Below, one piece after another: positions 1 through 11,660 of a DNA stretch of 64,000 nucleotides. The translations under genes were made by a program, and so were the position numbers. Source of the DNA: Psychroflexus torquis ATCC 700755 (GTDB lineage Bacteria; Bacteroidota; Bacteroidia; Flavobacteriales; Flavobacteriaceae). Under the pieces are notes generated by a model, which did not search any database, was not told where the DNA came from, and worked only from the letters and a program-made list of their open reading frames with translations. The stretch is from the NCBI RefSeq assembly GCF_000153485.2, contig NC_018721.1:4257833-4321832 (forward strand), in the 5' to 3' direction. Position 1 is the stretch's first letter; every line of letters begins with the position of its first letter.

Positions 1-297
1 GTCACGCTTTTTATTGCCATCGCTCATTGTAGAACGAGCAGGGCTTTGGGTTAAACCTAAGTCGCTTATAAAAATCTCGCTAACTCCAATTCCTGCTGAT
101 ATATCATTGAGGCTCTGGCACTTATTAAGCTGTCCGAAAGTTAAAGCAACAAACTGGTCGTAAGTTCTATACTTATGAACACCTTTATCTGTTTTGTAGG
201 TATTGGTGCAACTTCTAAATAACCAATGGGGTACTAAATCTAAAATTTGTCGAATGACTGGTTTATTGTTATTTTTGTTTCGCCTGAAGAGTCCCAT
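1..297 (-). CDS. IS4-family transposase, N-terminal part (runs off left edge)
   Basis: The minus strand is open for 99 codons from an ATG at 297 to the window edge. The product starts MGLFRRNKNN and contains a stretch (TYDQFVALTFGQLNKCQS, then a segment ending in ARSTMSDGNKKR) typical of the N-terminal DUF4372-like region of Bacteroidota IS4-family transposases. The catalytic domain would lie outside the window, so I cannot tell whether the gene is intact. The same region in decayed form (KRSTLSDANANR) occurs in the dead element at 39.9-41.0 kb, which supports the family call. Confidence 0.75.
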   Translation of the reverse strand, partial: MGLFRRNKNNNKPVIRQILDLVPHWLFRSCTNTYKTDKGVHKYRTYDQFVALTFGQLNKCQSLNDISAGIGVSEIFISDLGLTQSPARSTMSDGNKKRD

Positions 298-584
298 ATT
301 TGAAAAGTTTTTGGTAGAACTCAAAAATACGTGATTCTGAGGGCTTTTTAAAATCCCGACTTTCGGATGCTAGTGATATTTTAAGTCTACATCAAAATCT
401 TTAGAATCCAATGCATTTCTTTTCGGTCTTTGACACTATTTTTGGTTCCTTATAATGGATTACTCCCCTTAGTCATAAAAATGCTTCCCACTCCCCCACT
501 GTTTTACTCTTATCTTTAGAAATGACTCTAAATAATTTTAGTTATTTATCCTTCTTATTATAAATTACCTTGTATATTTATCTT

Positions 585-670
585 GTAAATTTTGGGAGTA
601 GCTATTGAGTTAGTTTGAGAAAAATCCTTAGAACCTGATTTGGTTAATACCAACGTAGGAAAAAAATTAC
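585..670 (+). promoter_or_regulatory. TPP (thiamine pyrophosphate) riboswitch
   Basis: The sequence holds the TPP riboswitch core: a TGAGA block at 616-620, then GAACCTGAT at 631-639 and TAATACCAACGTAGGA at 645-660, close to the family consensus (CTGAGA...GAACCTGATCTGGTTAATACCAGCGTAGGGA). A closing helix can form between 585-593 (GTAAATTTT) and 662-670 (AAAAATTAC) with one mismatch. It lies about 310 bases before thiC with a broken thiS between, the place expected for a thi operon leader in Bacteroidota. It should shut down expression when thiamine pyrophosphate is plentiful. Confidence 0.85.
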
Positions 671-727
671 TTAGATTTAGTTGTACAGACACTACTTCCC
701 AAAGGTTTACAGTACTATTTTATAAAT

Positions 728-933
728 ATAATCACTATAAAAGTAAACCAAGAAATCCATCAATTTTCAGAAATATTAAAGGCAATTGCCCACGTTCGTT
801 TTATAACTATAAATACGAATAAGACAGTCATAACGCTAAGTAGCCCTGTTTTTAAGAAAATGTATTGGTCTTTTTTGGAGCATTTTAAAATAGTGATAAA
901 ATGCTAATTGGTATATCCACAACAGGAGGTTAA
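728..933 (+). pseudogene. thiS: thiS remnant (sulfur carrier protein of thiazole synthesis)
   Basis: In frame from an ATA at 728 (a start codon that looks mutated from ATG) the sequence reads ITIKVNQEIHQFSE, a typical ThiS N-terminus. Near the end, in another frame, DKMLIGISTTGG followed by a stop at 931 matches the ThiS C-terminus, which must end in Gly-Gly for thiocarboxylate formation. The middle does not align and the two halves are out of frame, so the gene is dead by start loss, deletion and frameshift. Its place between the TPP riboswitch and thiC is the usual place of thiS in Bacteroidota thi operons. Confidence 0.75.
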
Positions 934-975
934 CTAATTAGTTATTAAACCTTGTAAACTATTTAATTGATCTAA

Positions 976-2841
<1,866 letters not shown>

Positions 2842-2857
2842 GATTTTTAGGAAGTTC

Positions 2858-2881
2858 CCACGCTTTAAAAAAAAAGCGTGG
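2858..2881 (+). terminator. Hairpin just after thiC
   Basis: CCACGCTTT at 2858-2866 pairs perfectly with AAAGCGTGG at 2873-2881 around a six-A loop, 17 bases after the thiC stop. There is no clean T-run directly after it, only TCGGGCTTTCCTTTTT, so it may end transcription weakly or protect the mRNA 3' end. Confidence 0.55.
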
Positions 2882-2965
2882 TCGGGCTTTCCTTTTTATC
2901 TTTTGCCGAAAGAGCAAAAGGATGCCAATACAATCCCTAACTCATGCCTAGTTAAATTTATAATG
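2881..2965 (+). repeat. Dispersed intergenic repeat with internal hairpin, copy 1
   Basis: About 85 bases are nearly repeated at 11553-11637. Shared blocks are GGCTTTCCTTT, CAAAAGGATGCCAATAC and AATCCCTAACTCATG. A stem CTTTTGC/GCAAAAG (2900-2906 and 2914-2920) lies in the middle, and the second copy keeps it as CTTTTGC/GCAAAAG with a changed loop. Both copies lie downstream of or between genes and code for nothing. It may be a small RNA or REP-like element; the Flavo-1 RNA motif is one candidate I cannot check here. Confidence 0.6.
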
Positions 2966-3144
2966 TCCTATAAATAAATTTAATTATACAACAACGCAGT
3001 TCAGATTTTATGCTGGATTAAAGTTGAAATAATTAGCATAGCCTTTATCAGGGAATTGTTTTTGATAAAAACCAACTTAAAAAGCCTGTACCGAATTTAG
3101 TTCAGTACAGGCTTTTTAGTGCGACAGTTTAGGTTTAGATTGGT
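2955..3144 (+). mobile_element. Diverged copy of the TACCAAATT mobile repeat (MITE-like)
   Basis: The segment aligns by eye along its whole length with the clearer copies at 3970 and 12525: TTTATAAT near the start, ACAACG.AG.TCAG, AGCATAGCCTT in the middle, TTTTTGATAAAAA, and a GGTTTAGATTGGTA end in place of GGTCTAATTTGGTA. It is older and more mutated than the others. It contains a further hairpin (AAAAAGCCTGTACC.../...GTACAGGCTTTTT) that could act as a terminator. Boundaries are approximate. Confidence 0.5.
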
Positions 3145-3264
3145 ATTACCACTAAAATCATGATCTCCTGATAAAATTATGTGTCACTAGTCAAGTGATC
3201 TTTCAATATAGTGTAGTATATTTAATAATCATACATGTTTTAAGGCAGCTATAAGCTAGCCAGC

Positions 3265-3297
3265 AAGGGTACTTCCACATTCGTGTGGTGTACCCTT
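3265..3297. terminator. Strong hairpin, probable terminator
   Basis: AAGGGTAC at 3265-3272 pairs with GTACCCTT at 3290-3297, with an inner CCACA/TGTGG stem around a TTCG tetraloop, followed by CTTTTA. A UUCG-capped stem of this length is very stable. No intact gene ends just upstream, so it may belong to the decayed thi region. Confidence 0.55.
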
Positions 3298-3524
3298 CTT
3301 TTATGATAATTATTTTCATAAGAATTTCGGTTTCTATCTTTCATAAAAATAAGATCAAGCATTTTTCTCTATACAGTTATCAGAGCTTTCATTTTGATTC
3401 TACTTTTTAAGAGGAGTTTGACCTGTAAGTCTTTATGAGATTGATTATATTTTATAGAGAACAGAAATGGAATATTTATTTCTGTTCTTAAAGGCTTATT
3501 TCTTCTTTTTGATATTCTAAATTT

Positions 3525-3735
3525 ATCTTTTAGTGATGTTCCAGACTGTTTTTCTATTTAACTTTCTCATCCAATTCCCTATTATAAATCCTCCAATTAT
3601 ACCCGGTATAAACCAACCATAAAAGCTATGGAAATATTCATTCACAACAACAAATACCGTTGTGGTACAAATGTATCCTCCAATCATTTTGCTTAAATGT
3701 AATTTTAACCATCCATTTATTAATCGTTAAGGTGT
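3525..3735 (-). pseudogene. C-terminal fragment of a membrane protein
   Basis: The minus strand reads about 63 residues without an intact start. It contains LHLSKMIGGYICTTTVF, a hydrophobic stretch ending FIPGIIGGFIIGNW, and then a short basic tail with a stop at 3525. The pattern recalls the last two membrane segments of DUF2306-like membrane proteins of Bacteroidota, but I am not sure of the family. No upstream portion is present, and an in-frame stop precedes it. It is a leftover in a region rich in mobile repeats. Confidence 0.4.
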
Positions 3736-3762
3736 TTTGAACAACATTAAATCTGTAATAGA

Positions 3763-3965
<203 letters not shown>

Positions 3966-3969
3966 GTTA

Positions 3970-4193
3970 TACCAAATTATATTTATAATGCCGTATGAAT
4001 AAATTGAATTATACTACAACGTAGCTCAGCACAGGTTTTTTGATTGATTGATTGATTGGTTGATTAAAATCAAAAATAACTAGCATAGCCTTAGCTACGG
4101 TAATTATTTTTGATGAAAAGCAGGCGAAAAAAGCCAGTGCCGAATTCGTATCGGTAAAACGATTTATTGCGTCATTATAGGTCTAATTTGGTA
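3970..4193 (+). mobile_element. MITE-like repeat with TTA target duplication
   Basis: A 224-bp non-coding element. It starts TACCAAATTATATTTATAA and ends TATAGGTCTAATTTGGTA, so the outer nine bases form an inverted repeat (TACCAAATT/AATTTGGTA). It is flanked on both sides by TTA (3967-3969 and 4194-4196), consistent with a 3-bp target duplication. The inside can fold (ATCAAAAATAACTAG.../...TTATTTTTGAT). It has no coding capacity, so it must be moved by a transposase elsewhere. It lies in the decayed thi region, just before the rhodanese remnant. Confidence 0.85.
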
Positions 4194-4198
4194 TTAGT

Positions 4199-4303
4199 AG
4201 TGTATATAAGTCTGGACTTCGCAGTGCGCAAGCGATTGGTATTTTAATGGAAAACAACTTTCCAGCTGCAGTATTAAACTTAAAAGGAGGTTGTTTTCAA
4301 TAG
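4199..4303 (+). pseudogene. 3' remnant of a rhodanese-tailed ThiF/MoeB-type gene
   Basis: The frame ending at the TAG at 4301 reads YKSGLRSAQAIGIL and then AVLNLKGGCFQ, the typical last 35 residues of a rhodanese domain (active-loop side Y.SG.RS..A, then NLKGG). In Bacteroidota thi operons such a domain closes the HesA/MoeB/ThiF-like adenylyltransferase. Nothing of the rest of the gene is left; a mobile repeat ends 5 bases upstream. I infer that a deletion removed the genes between thiC and this scrap. Confidence 0.6.
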
Positions 4304-4446
4304 ATCTCTTACAAGGATTTAAAAAGAGTAATTGTATTAAAGGGTATTAAATTTTAAAATTAATACAACAAAGTACTGTAATAATAGCAATTAAACTAGA
4401 AATAATAAGATGTCAAGCTACATTAATAAAAAATAAACACTTAGAA

Positions 4447-4478
4447 TTTGTAAAATTGCTTAGAAAAAAGTATTTTTG
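4447..4478 (+). promoter_or_regulatory. Bacteroidota-type promoter of typA
   Basis: TTTG at 4447-4450 and TATTTTTG at 4471-4478 match the Bacteroidota housekeeping sigma consensus (-33 TTTG, -7 TANNTTTG) with a 20-base spacer. The typA start codon is 21 bases further on. Confidence 0.75.
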
Positions 4479-4499
4479 CACCAAATTTAAGAAATTCGC

Positions 4500-6272
4500 A
4501 TGCATCAAATTAGAAATATCGCTATCATAGCCCATGTCGATCATGGAAAAACAACCTTAGTAGACAAAATTATAGATCAAGCAAAAATATTAGACGATCG
4601 TAAAGAGCGTAAAGATTTATTGCTAGATAATAATGACTTAGAACGTGAAAGAGGAATAACCATTCTTTCTAAGAACGTTTCTGTAATGTATAAAGGAACA
4701 AAAATCAATGTCATTGATACACCTGGTCACGCCGATTTCGGTGGAGAAGTAGAGCGTGTATTAAAAATGGCTGATGGTGTTTTATTATTAGTAGATGCAT
4801 TTGAAGGACCAATGCCACAAACTCGTTTTGTATTAGGTAAAGCTTTAGACTTAGGTTTAACTCCCATTGTTGTTGTCAATAAAGTAGACAAAGACAACTG
4901 TACTCCTGACATCGTTCACGAAAAAGTTTTTGATTTAATGTTTGCATTAGATGCAACGGAAGAACAATTAGATTATGCAACCATTTACGGTTCTGCAAAA
5001 AATAATTGGATGAGTACAGATTGGAGAAATGAAACGGATAACATTATTCCTTTGTTAGATGCCGTTTTAGAATCTATTCCAGCAACTAAATACAACGAAG
5101 GAACACCACAAATGCAAATTACTTCTTTAGATTTTTCTTCTTTTACAGGTAGAATTGCTATTGGACGTGTATTCCGTGGAGATTTAGAAGCGGGTAAAGA
5201 TTACACGTTATGTAAAGCTGATGGTGTTACTAAAAAAGTAAGAATTAAAGAATTGCACGTATTTGAAGGTTTGGGGAAAATGCAAGTAGAAAAAGTACCC
5301 TGTGGAGATATTTGTGCAATTACGGGTCTTGATGGATTTGAAATTGGTGATACCATTGCAGATCTAGAAAACCCAGAAGCATTGCCAAGAACAGAGATAG
5401 ACCAACCAACAATGAGTATGTTGTTTACAATTAACAATTCTCCTTTCTTCGGTAAAGAAGGAAAATTTGTTACTTCGCGTCACATTCGTGATCGTCTGTT
5501 CAAAGAATTAGAAAAAAACTTAGCATTAAAAGTTGAAACCACTGATAGTGAAGATAAATTTAACGTTTATGGACGTGGAGTTTTACACTTATCTGTTTTA
5601 ATTGAAACAATGCGTAGAGAAGGGTACGAATTACAAGTGGGAAGACCACAAGTAATTATTAAAATGATTGACGGTAAGAAACATGAGCCAATGGAAACAT
5701 TGTCTATTGATGTTCCTGAAGAAATGGCTTCTAGAGCTATTAATTTAGTATCCCTTAGAAAAGGAGACATGTTAATCATGGAACCTAAAGGAGATTTACA
5801 ACACTTAGAATTTTCAATTCCTTCAAGAGGTTTGATCGGTCTAAGAAATAGAATTTTAACAGCAACAGCTGGTTCAGCAATTATTAACCACAGATTTAGT
5901 GAATATGCTCTTTATAAAGGAGATTTTACTGAGGAAGTAAAAGGAGCTATCATCTCTTCTGCAGCTGGTAAAGCAACAGGATATGCATTAAACCGTTTGC
6001 AAGATAGAGGTCGTTTCTTTATTGATGTAAATCAAGAGATTTATATTGGTCAAGTCATTGGCGAAAACAGTAAATCTGATGAGATGGCTGTAAACCTAAT
6101 TAAAGGAAAGCAATTGACAAACATGCGTAAATCTGGTACAGATGAAGCTATGAAAATTGCACCGAAAGTAGATTTCTCTTTGGAGGAAAATATGGAATAT
6201 ATTAAGACTGATGAGTACTTAGAAGTCACTCCAAAAAGTTTAAGAATGCGTAAAATTGTCTTTAAAGGATAA
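4500..6272 (+). CDS. typA: GTP-binding translational regulator TypA/BipA
   Basis: A 590-residue ribosome-binding GTPase of the EF-G group, of usual length, involved in ribosome assembly and stress adaptation. G1 is seen as HVDHGKTT (residues 12-19), the switch region as ERGITI, G3 as [11 protein letters not shown], and G4 as NKVD. The C-terminal BipA-specific part ([17 protein letters not shown], then [12 protein letters not shown]) is present. It has its own promoter just upstream and a clear terminator just downstream, so it is transcribed alone. It is an intact core gene. Confidence 0.97.
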   Translation: MHQIRNIAIIAHVDHGKTTLVDKIIDQAKILDDRKERKDLLLDNNDLERERGITILSKNVSVMYKGTKINVIDTPGHADFGGEVERVLKMADGVLLLVDAFEGPMPQTRFVLGKALDLGLTPIVVVNKVDKDNCTPDIVHEKVFDLMFALDATEEQLDYATIYGSAKNNWMSTDWRNETDNIIPLLDAVLESIPATKYNEGTPQMQITSLDFSSFTGRIAIGRVFRGDLEAGKDYTLCKADGVTKKVRIKELHVFEGLGKMQVEKVPCGDICAITGLDGFEIGDTIADLENPEALPRTEIDQPTMSMLFTINNSPFFGKEGKFVTSRHIRDRLFKELEKNLALKVETTDSEDKFNVYGRGVLHLSVLIETMRREGYELQVGRPQVIIKMIDGKKHEPMETLSIDVPEEMASRAINLVSLRKGDMLIMEPKGDLQHLEFSIPSRGLIGLRNRILTATAGSAIINHRFSEYALYKGDFTEEVKGAIISSAAGKATGYALNRLQDRGRFFIDVNQEIYIGQVIGENSKSDEMAVNLIKGKQLTNMRKSGTDEAMKIAPKVDFSLEENMEYIKTDEYLEVTPKSLRMRKIVFKG

Positions 6273-6295
6273 TTTTCAAACATATAAATAGTATA

Positions 6296-6327
6296 AAAGC
6301 TCAAGATTTGTTTCTTGAGCTTTTTTT
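6296..6327 (+). terminator. Rho-independent terminator of typA
   Basis: AAAGCTCAAGA at 6296-6306 pairs with TCTTGAGCTTT, followed by a run of T. It starts 24 bases after the typA stop. Confidence 0.9.
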
Positions 6328-6565
6328 GTTTCATAAAATTTAAAGTATTCAGTCTGACAATAAGTTTTAAACCTAAGGGTACTGGAAGTATATAATTACT
6401 CCATCATTTTACGTCTGCAATTTTCTGTTATATCGTCTCTACCAAAAATATGGTTTTCTAATTTTGGGTACTGTTTATGTATAAAAATGCTTTTAATTCC
6501 AGTTTAAAAATAAAAAAAGCAAAAACTTTGTAGTTCTTACTTGTCTACTCTATTTTATATATGCT

Positions 6566-7668
6566 GAATTCAAGTTATAAATGCAACTTCTGAGTTAAAT
6601 AGCCATTGATCCATCACAGATATAGGATTTTCATAATTGAACCTTTTTCTAGATCTTAGATTTAATTTCTCTTGTATCTGTTTTACTTGGTAATCAGTGA
6701 TTTTTGTAAAGTCTGTTTTTTTAGGTAAATATTGTCTTATCAGTCCGTTTAGGTTTTCGTTTGAACCCTGTTTCCAAGAGTGATAAGGTCTTGCAAAATA
6801 ATAATCTATATTAAGCTGCTGCACTACCACAAGGTGGTCTGCAAACTCTTTTCCATTATCCACTGTAATAGTTTTCAAATAAGGTTTCCAATCCTCTAGT
6901 AAATCTATGATTGCTGCCCCTACCCCTTTGGATTCTTTAGAAGAAACTTTTTTCATTTTAAGCATTCCACAGCTTCTCTCATTAATTGTTAGAATAGCTT
7001 GATTGTGATTTTTACTTATTATCAAATCTACCTCAAGATCTCTAAAGCGATCTCTGAGCTCCACTCTACTGGGTCGGTTTTCTATACGTACCCTGTTTTT
7101 TATAATACCCCTAGAATTCTTTGCTACGCCTCTTTTAAGATAAAGCCTGCCTTGATGTTTTAAATGTTTATGTCGGGTTTCTTTATGTTTTTTCTCATTC
7201 CAGATATAGTGATAATGTTTTCAACACTTAGACTAGGTTCTTGGTGTTTCTTTAATATCCCTACTACTTGTTGGGGACTATAATCTAACTTTAAAAGTCT
7301 TTGTGAAGCTGTTTTTATTTCATCTGTAAAACAAATCTGTTTAAGTTTTTGTATTATGTCTCTCACGACACTTCTTCACAGCTAATTCGTAGCGATATTC
7401 ACCGCTTCTTTGATCCTTATGACGCTTTAGCTCTTGACTAATTACTGGCTTTTCTTTGTCTACTGCAATAGCTCTCTGATTATAACCTTCTTTGCGCCTT
7501 GTATATCTTTATTCTTTGGTAAGGTGATTCATTGCAACTTCTTTTTTGGCGATTTGAAGCTGTAAAATAACCTTTCTATCAAAACAAGAAAGAGGAACAT
7601 ATTCCTCTTTCTGTTTTAAAAGCATCTATACTAATCAAATCTAAAAGTTACGCTTATAACTTGAATTC
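6566..7668 (-). mobile_element. Decayed IS30-family insertion sequence
   Basis: The ends carry inverted repeats. The left end reads GAATTCAAGTTATAA from 6566, and the complement of the right end reads the same 15 bases from 7668, with further matches beyond (AACTT). The roughly 1.1-kb length fits IS30. The only gene inside is a broken transposase, so the element cannot move by itself. It lies between typA and the FG-GAP gene. Confidence 0.75.
6570..7532 (-). pseudogene. IS30-family transposase, frameshifted
   Basis: The N-terminal part begins MNHLTKE at 7532, then has an in-frame stop and a small deletion before REGYNQRAIAVDKEKPVIS and the SGEYRYELAVKKC block. A further frame continues with LLKLDYSPQQVVGILKK. 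The catalytic part (7064 to 6570) carries LEVDLIISKNHNQAIL, TVDNGKEFADH and RPYHSWKQGSNENLNGLIR, the D-D-E pattern of IS30. At least two frame breaks and missing parts between the domains make it non-functional. Confidence 0.8.
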
Positions 7669-7843
7669 AAGTTTTTATTTCCCTAGTGTCATCAGTAAAG
7701 AGATGAAGTATATATGCTTTCTGAACATATTGTTCAACTTTATCGAAATTCTATTTATTCCAAATTTCGTCTTCAAACTCACAAAGGAAAACTCTCTGTT
7801 CATTGTCTTTATTTACTTGCTGTTAAGGTATCTAAGCAAAAAA

Positions 7844-7877
7844 ATATAAAGAGCAAAAGAAGTATTGCTCTTTATAT
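7844..7877 (-). terminator. Terminator of the FG-GAP protein gene
   Basis: ATATAAAGAGCA (7844-7855) pairs with TGCTCTTTATAT (7866-7877). Read on the minus strand the stem is followed by a run of seven T. It lies about 60 bases downstream of the FG-GAP gene stop. Confidence 0.8.
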
Positions 7878-7935
7878 AATTGGGTTTAACCGAAGAGGCC
7901 CCTTATTGCAATTATAATAACTTAGCTATGCTACC

Positions 7936-9432
7936 TTAATTAATCTTGATAATTTTTTTCGTTGACATTCTCCCATCTTGCATATATACATTTACAAAGT
8001 AAATTCCCTGTGCAATGCGAGAAACATCTAAATTATACTCTCTTTCAACTGATAGTGTCTCTTCCTTGATAAGCCTTCCCTGTAAGTTCATCAATTTAAT
8101 TTTTGAAATGGTACCAGAGTTGGTTGCTATGGTAATATGATCTTTAGCAGGAACAGGATATACCGTAAAAATAACTTCTAAAGAATTATCTGTGGAACCT
8201 CCTAGCATTTCTGAATCTTCGAAAATGTAGGCAGAACCAGCTCGATCTATTCCATTTTCTCCATTGGCATCGTGGTCTTCCCAAGGTGCACTCGCAATTA
8301 ATTGTTTTTCATGCATAGCAATACTCCAACCATAAAAATCTTCTCCTATGGTGTCTTCACCTAGTATAATTTGATCTTCTACCCAGAGACCATTGCTCTC
8401 TCTTTTATAGAAATAAGCTTCTCCAACTTCTAATCCGAAGATATGTGGAGCGGATACAGAAATATAATTTGGTTGGATATCTGTACTCCAACCAAATTGT
8501 GCATTTTCTATTGAAGAGTTCCCATTCAATTTTTGAACTTCTAACCAAACTCCTTCATTATCCTTTTCATACACATAGGCTGCCCCTTGTTCAGAATTTG
8601 TACCATAAGCTCCCACAACTAATTGATCACCAGAAATGTTCACTGAATTTCCAAAGAAAGAACCATTGCTTGCATCTGAAGCCATTAAAGTTTGGTTGTA
8701 TTCCCATATACCAGAACTGTTTTTCATATATATATAAGTAGCACCTTTACGTCTATCTACATCGCTAGCACCAATCACTAAATAATCTCCAGAAATAGAT
8801 ACTCCTACTCCAAAAGTGTCATTAGTTGGTGCTTCAGGGCTTAGTATTTTTTGAGTTTCTGTCCAAGTCCCTCCTTCTTTAGTAAATACATACACAGATC
8901 CTATCCATCCGTTTTCAGCAGGAGCACCTGCAACAATTGTATTGCCGTCTACATCCATAGAGGTAGGGTTCATCCCTAATTTTGCATCTCCACTATAATC
9001 TGAGGCTACTAATTTTGTGCTATACTCCCAATTGTCATTTTGATAGTCATAGACATACAAGGCTCCCGCTCTTTCTATATTTTCTACATTTGCTCTTCCT
9101 GCTGCAACTACTAAATAATCATCCGAAAATTTTACGCCACCTCCAAATTCAGCACCTTGGTTGGGGTCAAAAGCAGCTAATCTTTGTGAATAACTCCAAA
9201 CCCCTCGGTCATCTTTGCTATAAACATAGGCAGCTCCTGAAGCAATAGTCTCTCGTGAAGCACCAACAATTGCAAAATCTTTAGCAATGGCGACCGAAGT
9301 TCCATATTCAGCACGACTTTCTCTATTCTCGCTTACCACTTTAGCTATTTGTGTAAATTGAGCTTTCATGATAGTACCTCCAAGTAAGCATACAAGAATA
9401 ATAAAGCTCTTTGTCATGTTAATTTTTGTCAT
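7936..9432 (-). CDS. Secreted FG-GAP repeat protein with type IX secretion sorting domain
   Basis: About 498 residues. A signal peptide (MTKSFIILVCLLGGTIMKAQ) follows either ATG at 9432 or 9417; an upstream in-frame ATG at 9549 would put 39 extra residues before it and is less likely. The body is built of repeats of the form FG.SV.ISGD.LVVGA..., with AAYVY or AYIF strands, at least six times, as in integrin-alpha-like FG-GAP beta propellers. The last 80 residues (VYPVPAKDHITIA..., LMNLQGRLIKEE, GIYFVNVYMQDGRMSTKKIIK) are a type A T9SS sorting domain. It is therefore probably a cell-surface or released protein; the ligand is unknown. A TPR/HTH regulator gene lies just upstream on the same strand. 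Confidence 0.88.
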   Translation of the reverse strand: MTKINMTKSFIILVCLLGGTIMKAQFTQIAKVVSENRESRAEYGTSVAIAKDFAIVGASRETIASGAAYVYSKDDRGVWSYSQRLAAFDPNQGAEFGGGVKFSDDYLVVAAGRANVENIERAGALYVYDYQNDNWEYSTKLVASDYSGDAKLGMNPTSMDVDGNTIVAGAPAENGWIGSVYVFTKEGGTWTETQKILSPEAPTNDTFGVGVSISGDYLVIGASDVDRRKGATYIYMKNSSGIWEYNQTLMASDASNGSFFGNSVNISGDQLVVGAYGTNSEQGAAYVYEKDNEGVWLEVQKLNGNSSIENAQFGWSTDIQPNYISVSAPHIFGLEVGEAYFYKRESNGLWVEDQIILGEDTIGEDFYGWSIAMHEKQLIASAPWEDHDANGENGIDRAGSAYIFEDSEMLGGSTDNSLEVIFTVYPVPAKDHITIATNSGTISKIKLMNLQGRLIKEETLSVEREYNLDVSRIAQGIYFVNVYMQDGRMSTKKIIKIN

Positions 9433-9629
9433 TAGATTAATTTTAGAATTAATTAAGTTTATTGTTTGAATAAAAAGAGTGCTCAAAATGTTCCTTGTTT
9501 TACACAAATGGATTATTGAGTAATCTGTTTTAAATCGATTAGGGATCAAAAGTATATTTAGAATTCAAGTTTTTAAAAAATATCGTGAGACATTTTGTGA
9601 CATACCTACTAACAAAGCGTGACATTATA

Positions 9630-11315
9630 TTAAATACTTGATAAATACATGTGAATTGAAAGGTTGCTTGCGATATTCATCTTTTTTGAAATACGCTCTT
9701 TTCTCTTTCTACATGACTGAGGTGTAATATTAAGTAAAGACGCAATTTCTTTATAAGTTAAATTCATATAAAGAAAAGTTGTAAACCGAATATCACTCGA
9801 AGTTAAATTGGGATGTTGGGCCCTTAATCTGTCCAAAAAACCCTGATTTACATCTTCAAAATGCACAAAAAAACTGTCCCATTGGGTATCTTTTTTTAGG
9901 TGTTTTTTTAATTCATTTATTTGTTTCTTTAAAACGGCATTGGTTTCGATTTGCGTATTGGCAGATAAGGTTTGAACAATTTCTTCTATAAGTTCATTTT
10001 TACTTGATAAAAACATAGCTTTTGAGGTTAGCTCCCTGTTTTTATTGTCCAATTCATTTTTAAATCTTTCTCTTTCTAACAGTACTTGGGCTTTTCTTTC
10101 TTGATTCTGTCTTTCGATTAAAAGATGACTATTTTTTTCCTTAGCCAATTTGAGTTCTGCTATCTTTTTTTGCTGTTTGTGCTTTAGAGAATTGTATTTG
10201 TATACCAATATTAAAAATCCCATAAACAGAACTACACAGATTATTAAACCATAAAAAAACTGTCTTTCTCCTTGCAGTTTTTCTTTGCTTTCAGAAAGTT
10301 CATGCTGGTAATTATGAATTTGAAACTTGACCTGTTCACTTTTAAACAAAGCAGTGTTCTTAATAGCGTACAGGGAATCTGTAGCGATAACAACCGAATC
10401 TTTATAGGCCATTGCTTTTACAAAATCGTTTGTCTCATAATATAATCTGGCAAGATGATTGTAAATTTCTTTACGTCCTTCAATATCTTTACGAGATGAG
10501 CGTGCTAATAGAGCATATTTTTGAGCAAGCTTAAATTGCTTTTGTTCTTCATATACCTGAGTTAAGATCAACAAAACAGTAATTCTGTCATTAACTGTCA
10601 TTCCATCTCTTAAAATTGATAAATCATTTATTTGTGGTAAAAGCTTTAGTGCTAGGTTTTCGGCTTTTACATATTGAGCTCTTAAAAGCAAATTTTCAGC
10701 CCTTGCAATTTCTCCCGATAGAAACAAAATAAGATTATCATTTATAAGGGGTAATCCCTCATCAATATACTTTTCCGAAAGTTCCAACTCCCCCATTTTA
10801 TTTCCTAGCAAAGCAAGGTTAATGGCATAGGCCCCAATTTTTTCTTTATCGTCTAACTTTTTTGCAATTTCATAAGCCTTTAGAAACGATTTTTTCGCCT
10901 TTATAAGGTCTTTGTCTTCCGTATATAAAACCCCAATATTATTAAATGCAACCATTTCTTGCCTTGCACTCAAGTGCTTTACAGCAATTTCGTAGGCTTG
11001 CAAATAGTATTGAAAAGCCTCACCATAATCCATTAGTAAGTAATAGTTGTTTCCAATATTTAGGCTTGCATTAAATGCCTGAGAATACCATTCTTCTCGG
11101 ATTGCTAACTCTTTTGCTCCGATTAGTTCTTCTAGCGATTTAGCATGATTTTTCTCAGATAAATATTTTATACCCAAATCAATGCGTTCAATTACACTCG
11201 CTTGAGTCTCTATTTGAGCAGAAAGTTTTAGTGGCGATATGTTAAATAGCAGCAATAGGATCGCATATTTAAATAAATGCATTTTTTTAAAAAATGGAGA
11301 TATGAGTTTGATCAC
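9630..11315 (-). CDS. TPR-containing membrane regulator with LuxR-like DNA-binding domain
   Basis: 561 residues (an inner ATG at 11282, MHLFKYAILL, would give a tidier signal sequence). After the signal segment comes a periplasmic array of tetratricopeptide repeats (for example ASLNIGNNYYLLMDYGEAFQY and NNIGVLYTEDKDLIKAKK), then a membrane helix (FYGLIICVVLFMGFLILVY), a long coiled coil and a C-terminal helix-turn-helix (LTYKEIASLLNITPQSCRKRKERISKK). This layout is a common Bacteroidota one-component regulator. It sits upstream of, and on the same strand as, the FG-GAP surface protein, so it may control that gene. The target is inferred from position only. Confidence 0.85.
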   Translation of the reverse strand: MIKLISPFFKKMHLFKYAILLLLFNISPLKLSAQIETQASVIERIDLGIKYLSEKNHAKSLEELIGAKELAIREEWYSQAFNASLNIGNNYYLLMDYGEAFQYYLQAYEIAVKHLSARQEMVAFNNIGVLYTEDKDLIKAKKSFLKAYEIAKKLDDKEKIGAYAINLALLGNKMGELELSEKYIDEGLPLINDNLILFLSGEIARAENLLLRAQYVKAENLALKLLPQINDLSILRDGMTVNDRITVLLILTQVYEEQKQFKLAQKYALLARSSRKDIEGRKEIYNHLARLYYETNDFVKAMAYKDSVVIATDSLYAIKNTALFKSEQVKFQIHNYQHELSESKEKLQGERQFFYGLIICVVLFMGFLILVYKYNSLKHKQQKKIAELKLAKEKNSHLLIERQNQERKAQVLLERERFKNELDNKNRELTSKAMFLSSKNELIEEIVQTLSANTQIETNAVLKKQINELKKHLKKDTQWDSFFVHFEDVNQGFLDRLRAQHPNLTSSDIRFTTFLYMNLTYKEIASLLNITPQSCRKRKERISKKMNIASNLSIHMYLSSI

Positions 11316-11552
11316 TTTTGATGAAATTGATGTTTAATTCTGACTTCTTTAGTTTTACTATGTTTTTATTAAGACGCTTATTCTTTGGATAAGTTACATA
11401 ATCATTAGGCACGAAATAATAACTTTTAAAAAACAGTGTATTAATTATAAAGGTATCAAAGTGAAAACGCCTGTATTTTTTTAGGTTTTCACAAAACAGA
11501 TGTGAGCTCGCTAATAAATTACCGCAATATAGAAGTAGGTATAAAAGAGAGT

Positions 11553-11637
11553 AGTCAGGCTTTCCTTTCTATCTTTTGCAGAAAAAGCAAAAGGATGCCA
11601 ATACAATCCCTAACTCATGTCTAAGTAAATTTATAAT
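11553..11637 (+). repeat. Dispersed intergenic repeat with internal hairpin, copy 2
   Basis: Second copy of the element at 2881-2965. It has CAGGCTTTCCTTTCTATC, the CTTTTGC/GCAAAAG stem, GGATGCCAATACAATCCC and CTCATGTCTAAGTAAATT. Differences fall in the loop and tail. The rest of the 11316-11800 gap shows only this and the hairpin at 11661. Confidence 0.6.
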
Positions 11638-11660
11638 CACATAAAACTGTATAACAATAA

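Noticed and set aside
640..822. 60-codon open frame after the TPP riboswitch
   Set aside because: It overlaps the riboswitch 3' part and the thiS remnant in the wrong frame and has no protein-like features.
7714..7917. 67-codon plus-strand open frame between the IS30 remnant and the FG-GAP gene
   Set aside because: It crosses the terminator hairpin of the opposite gene and matches no family I know; too weak to call a gene.
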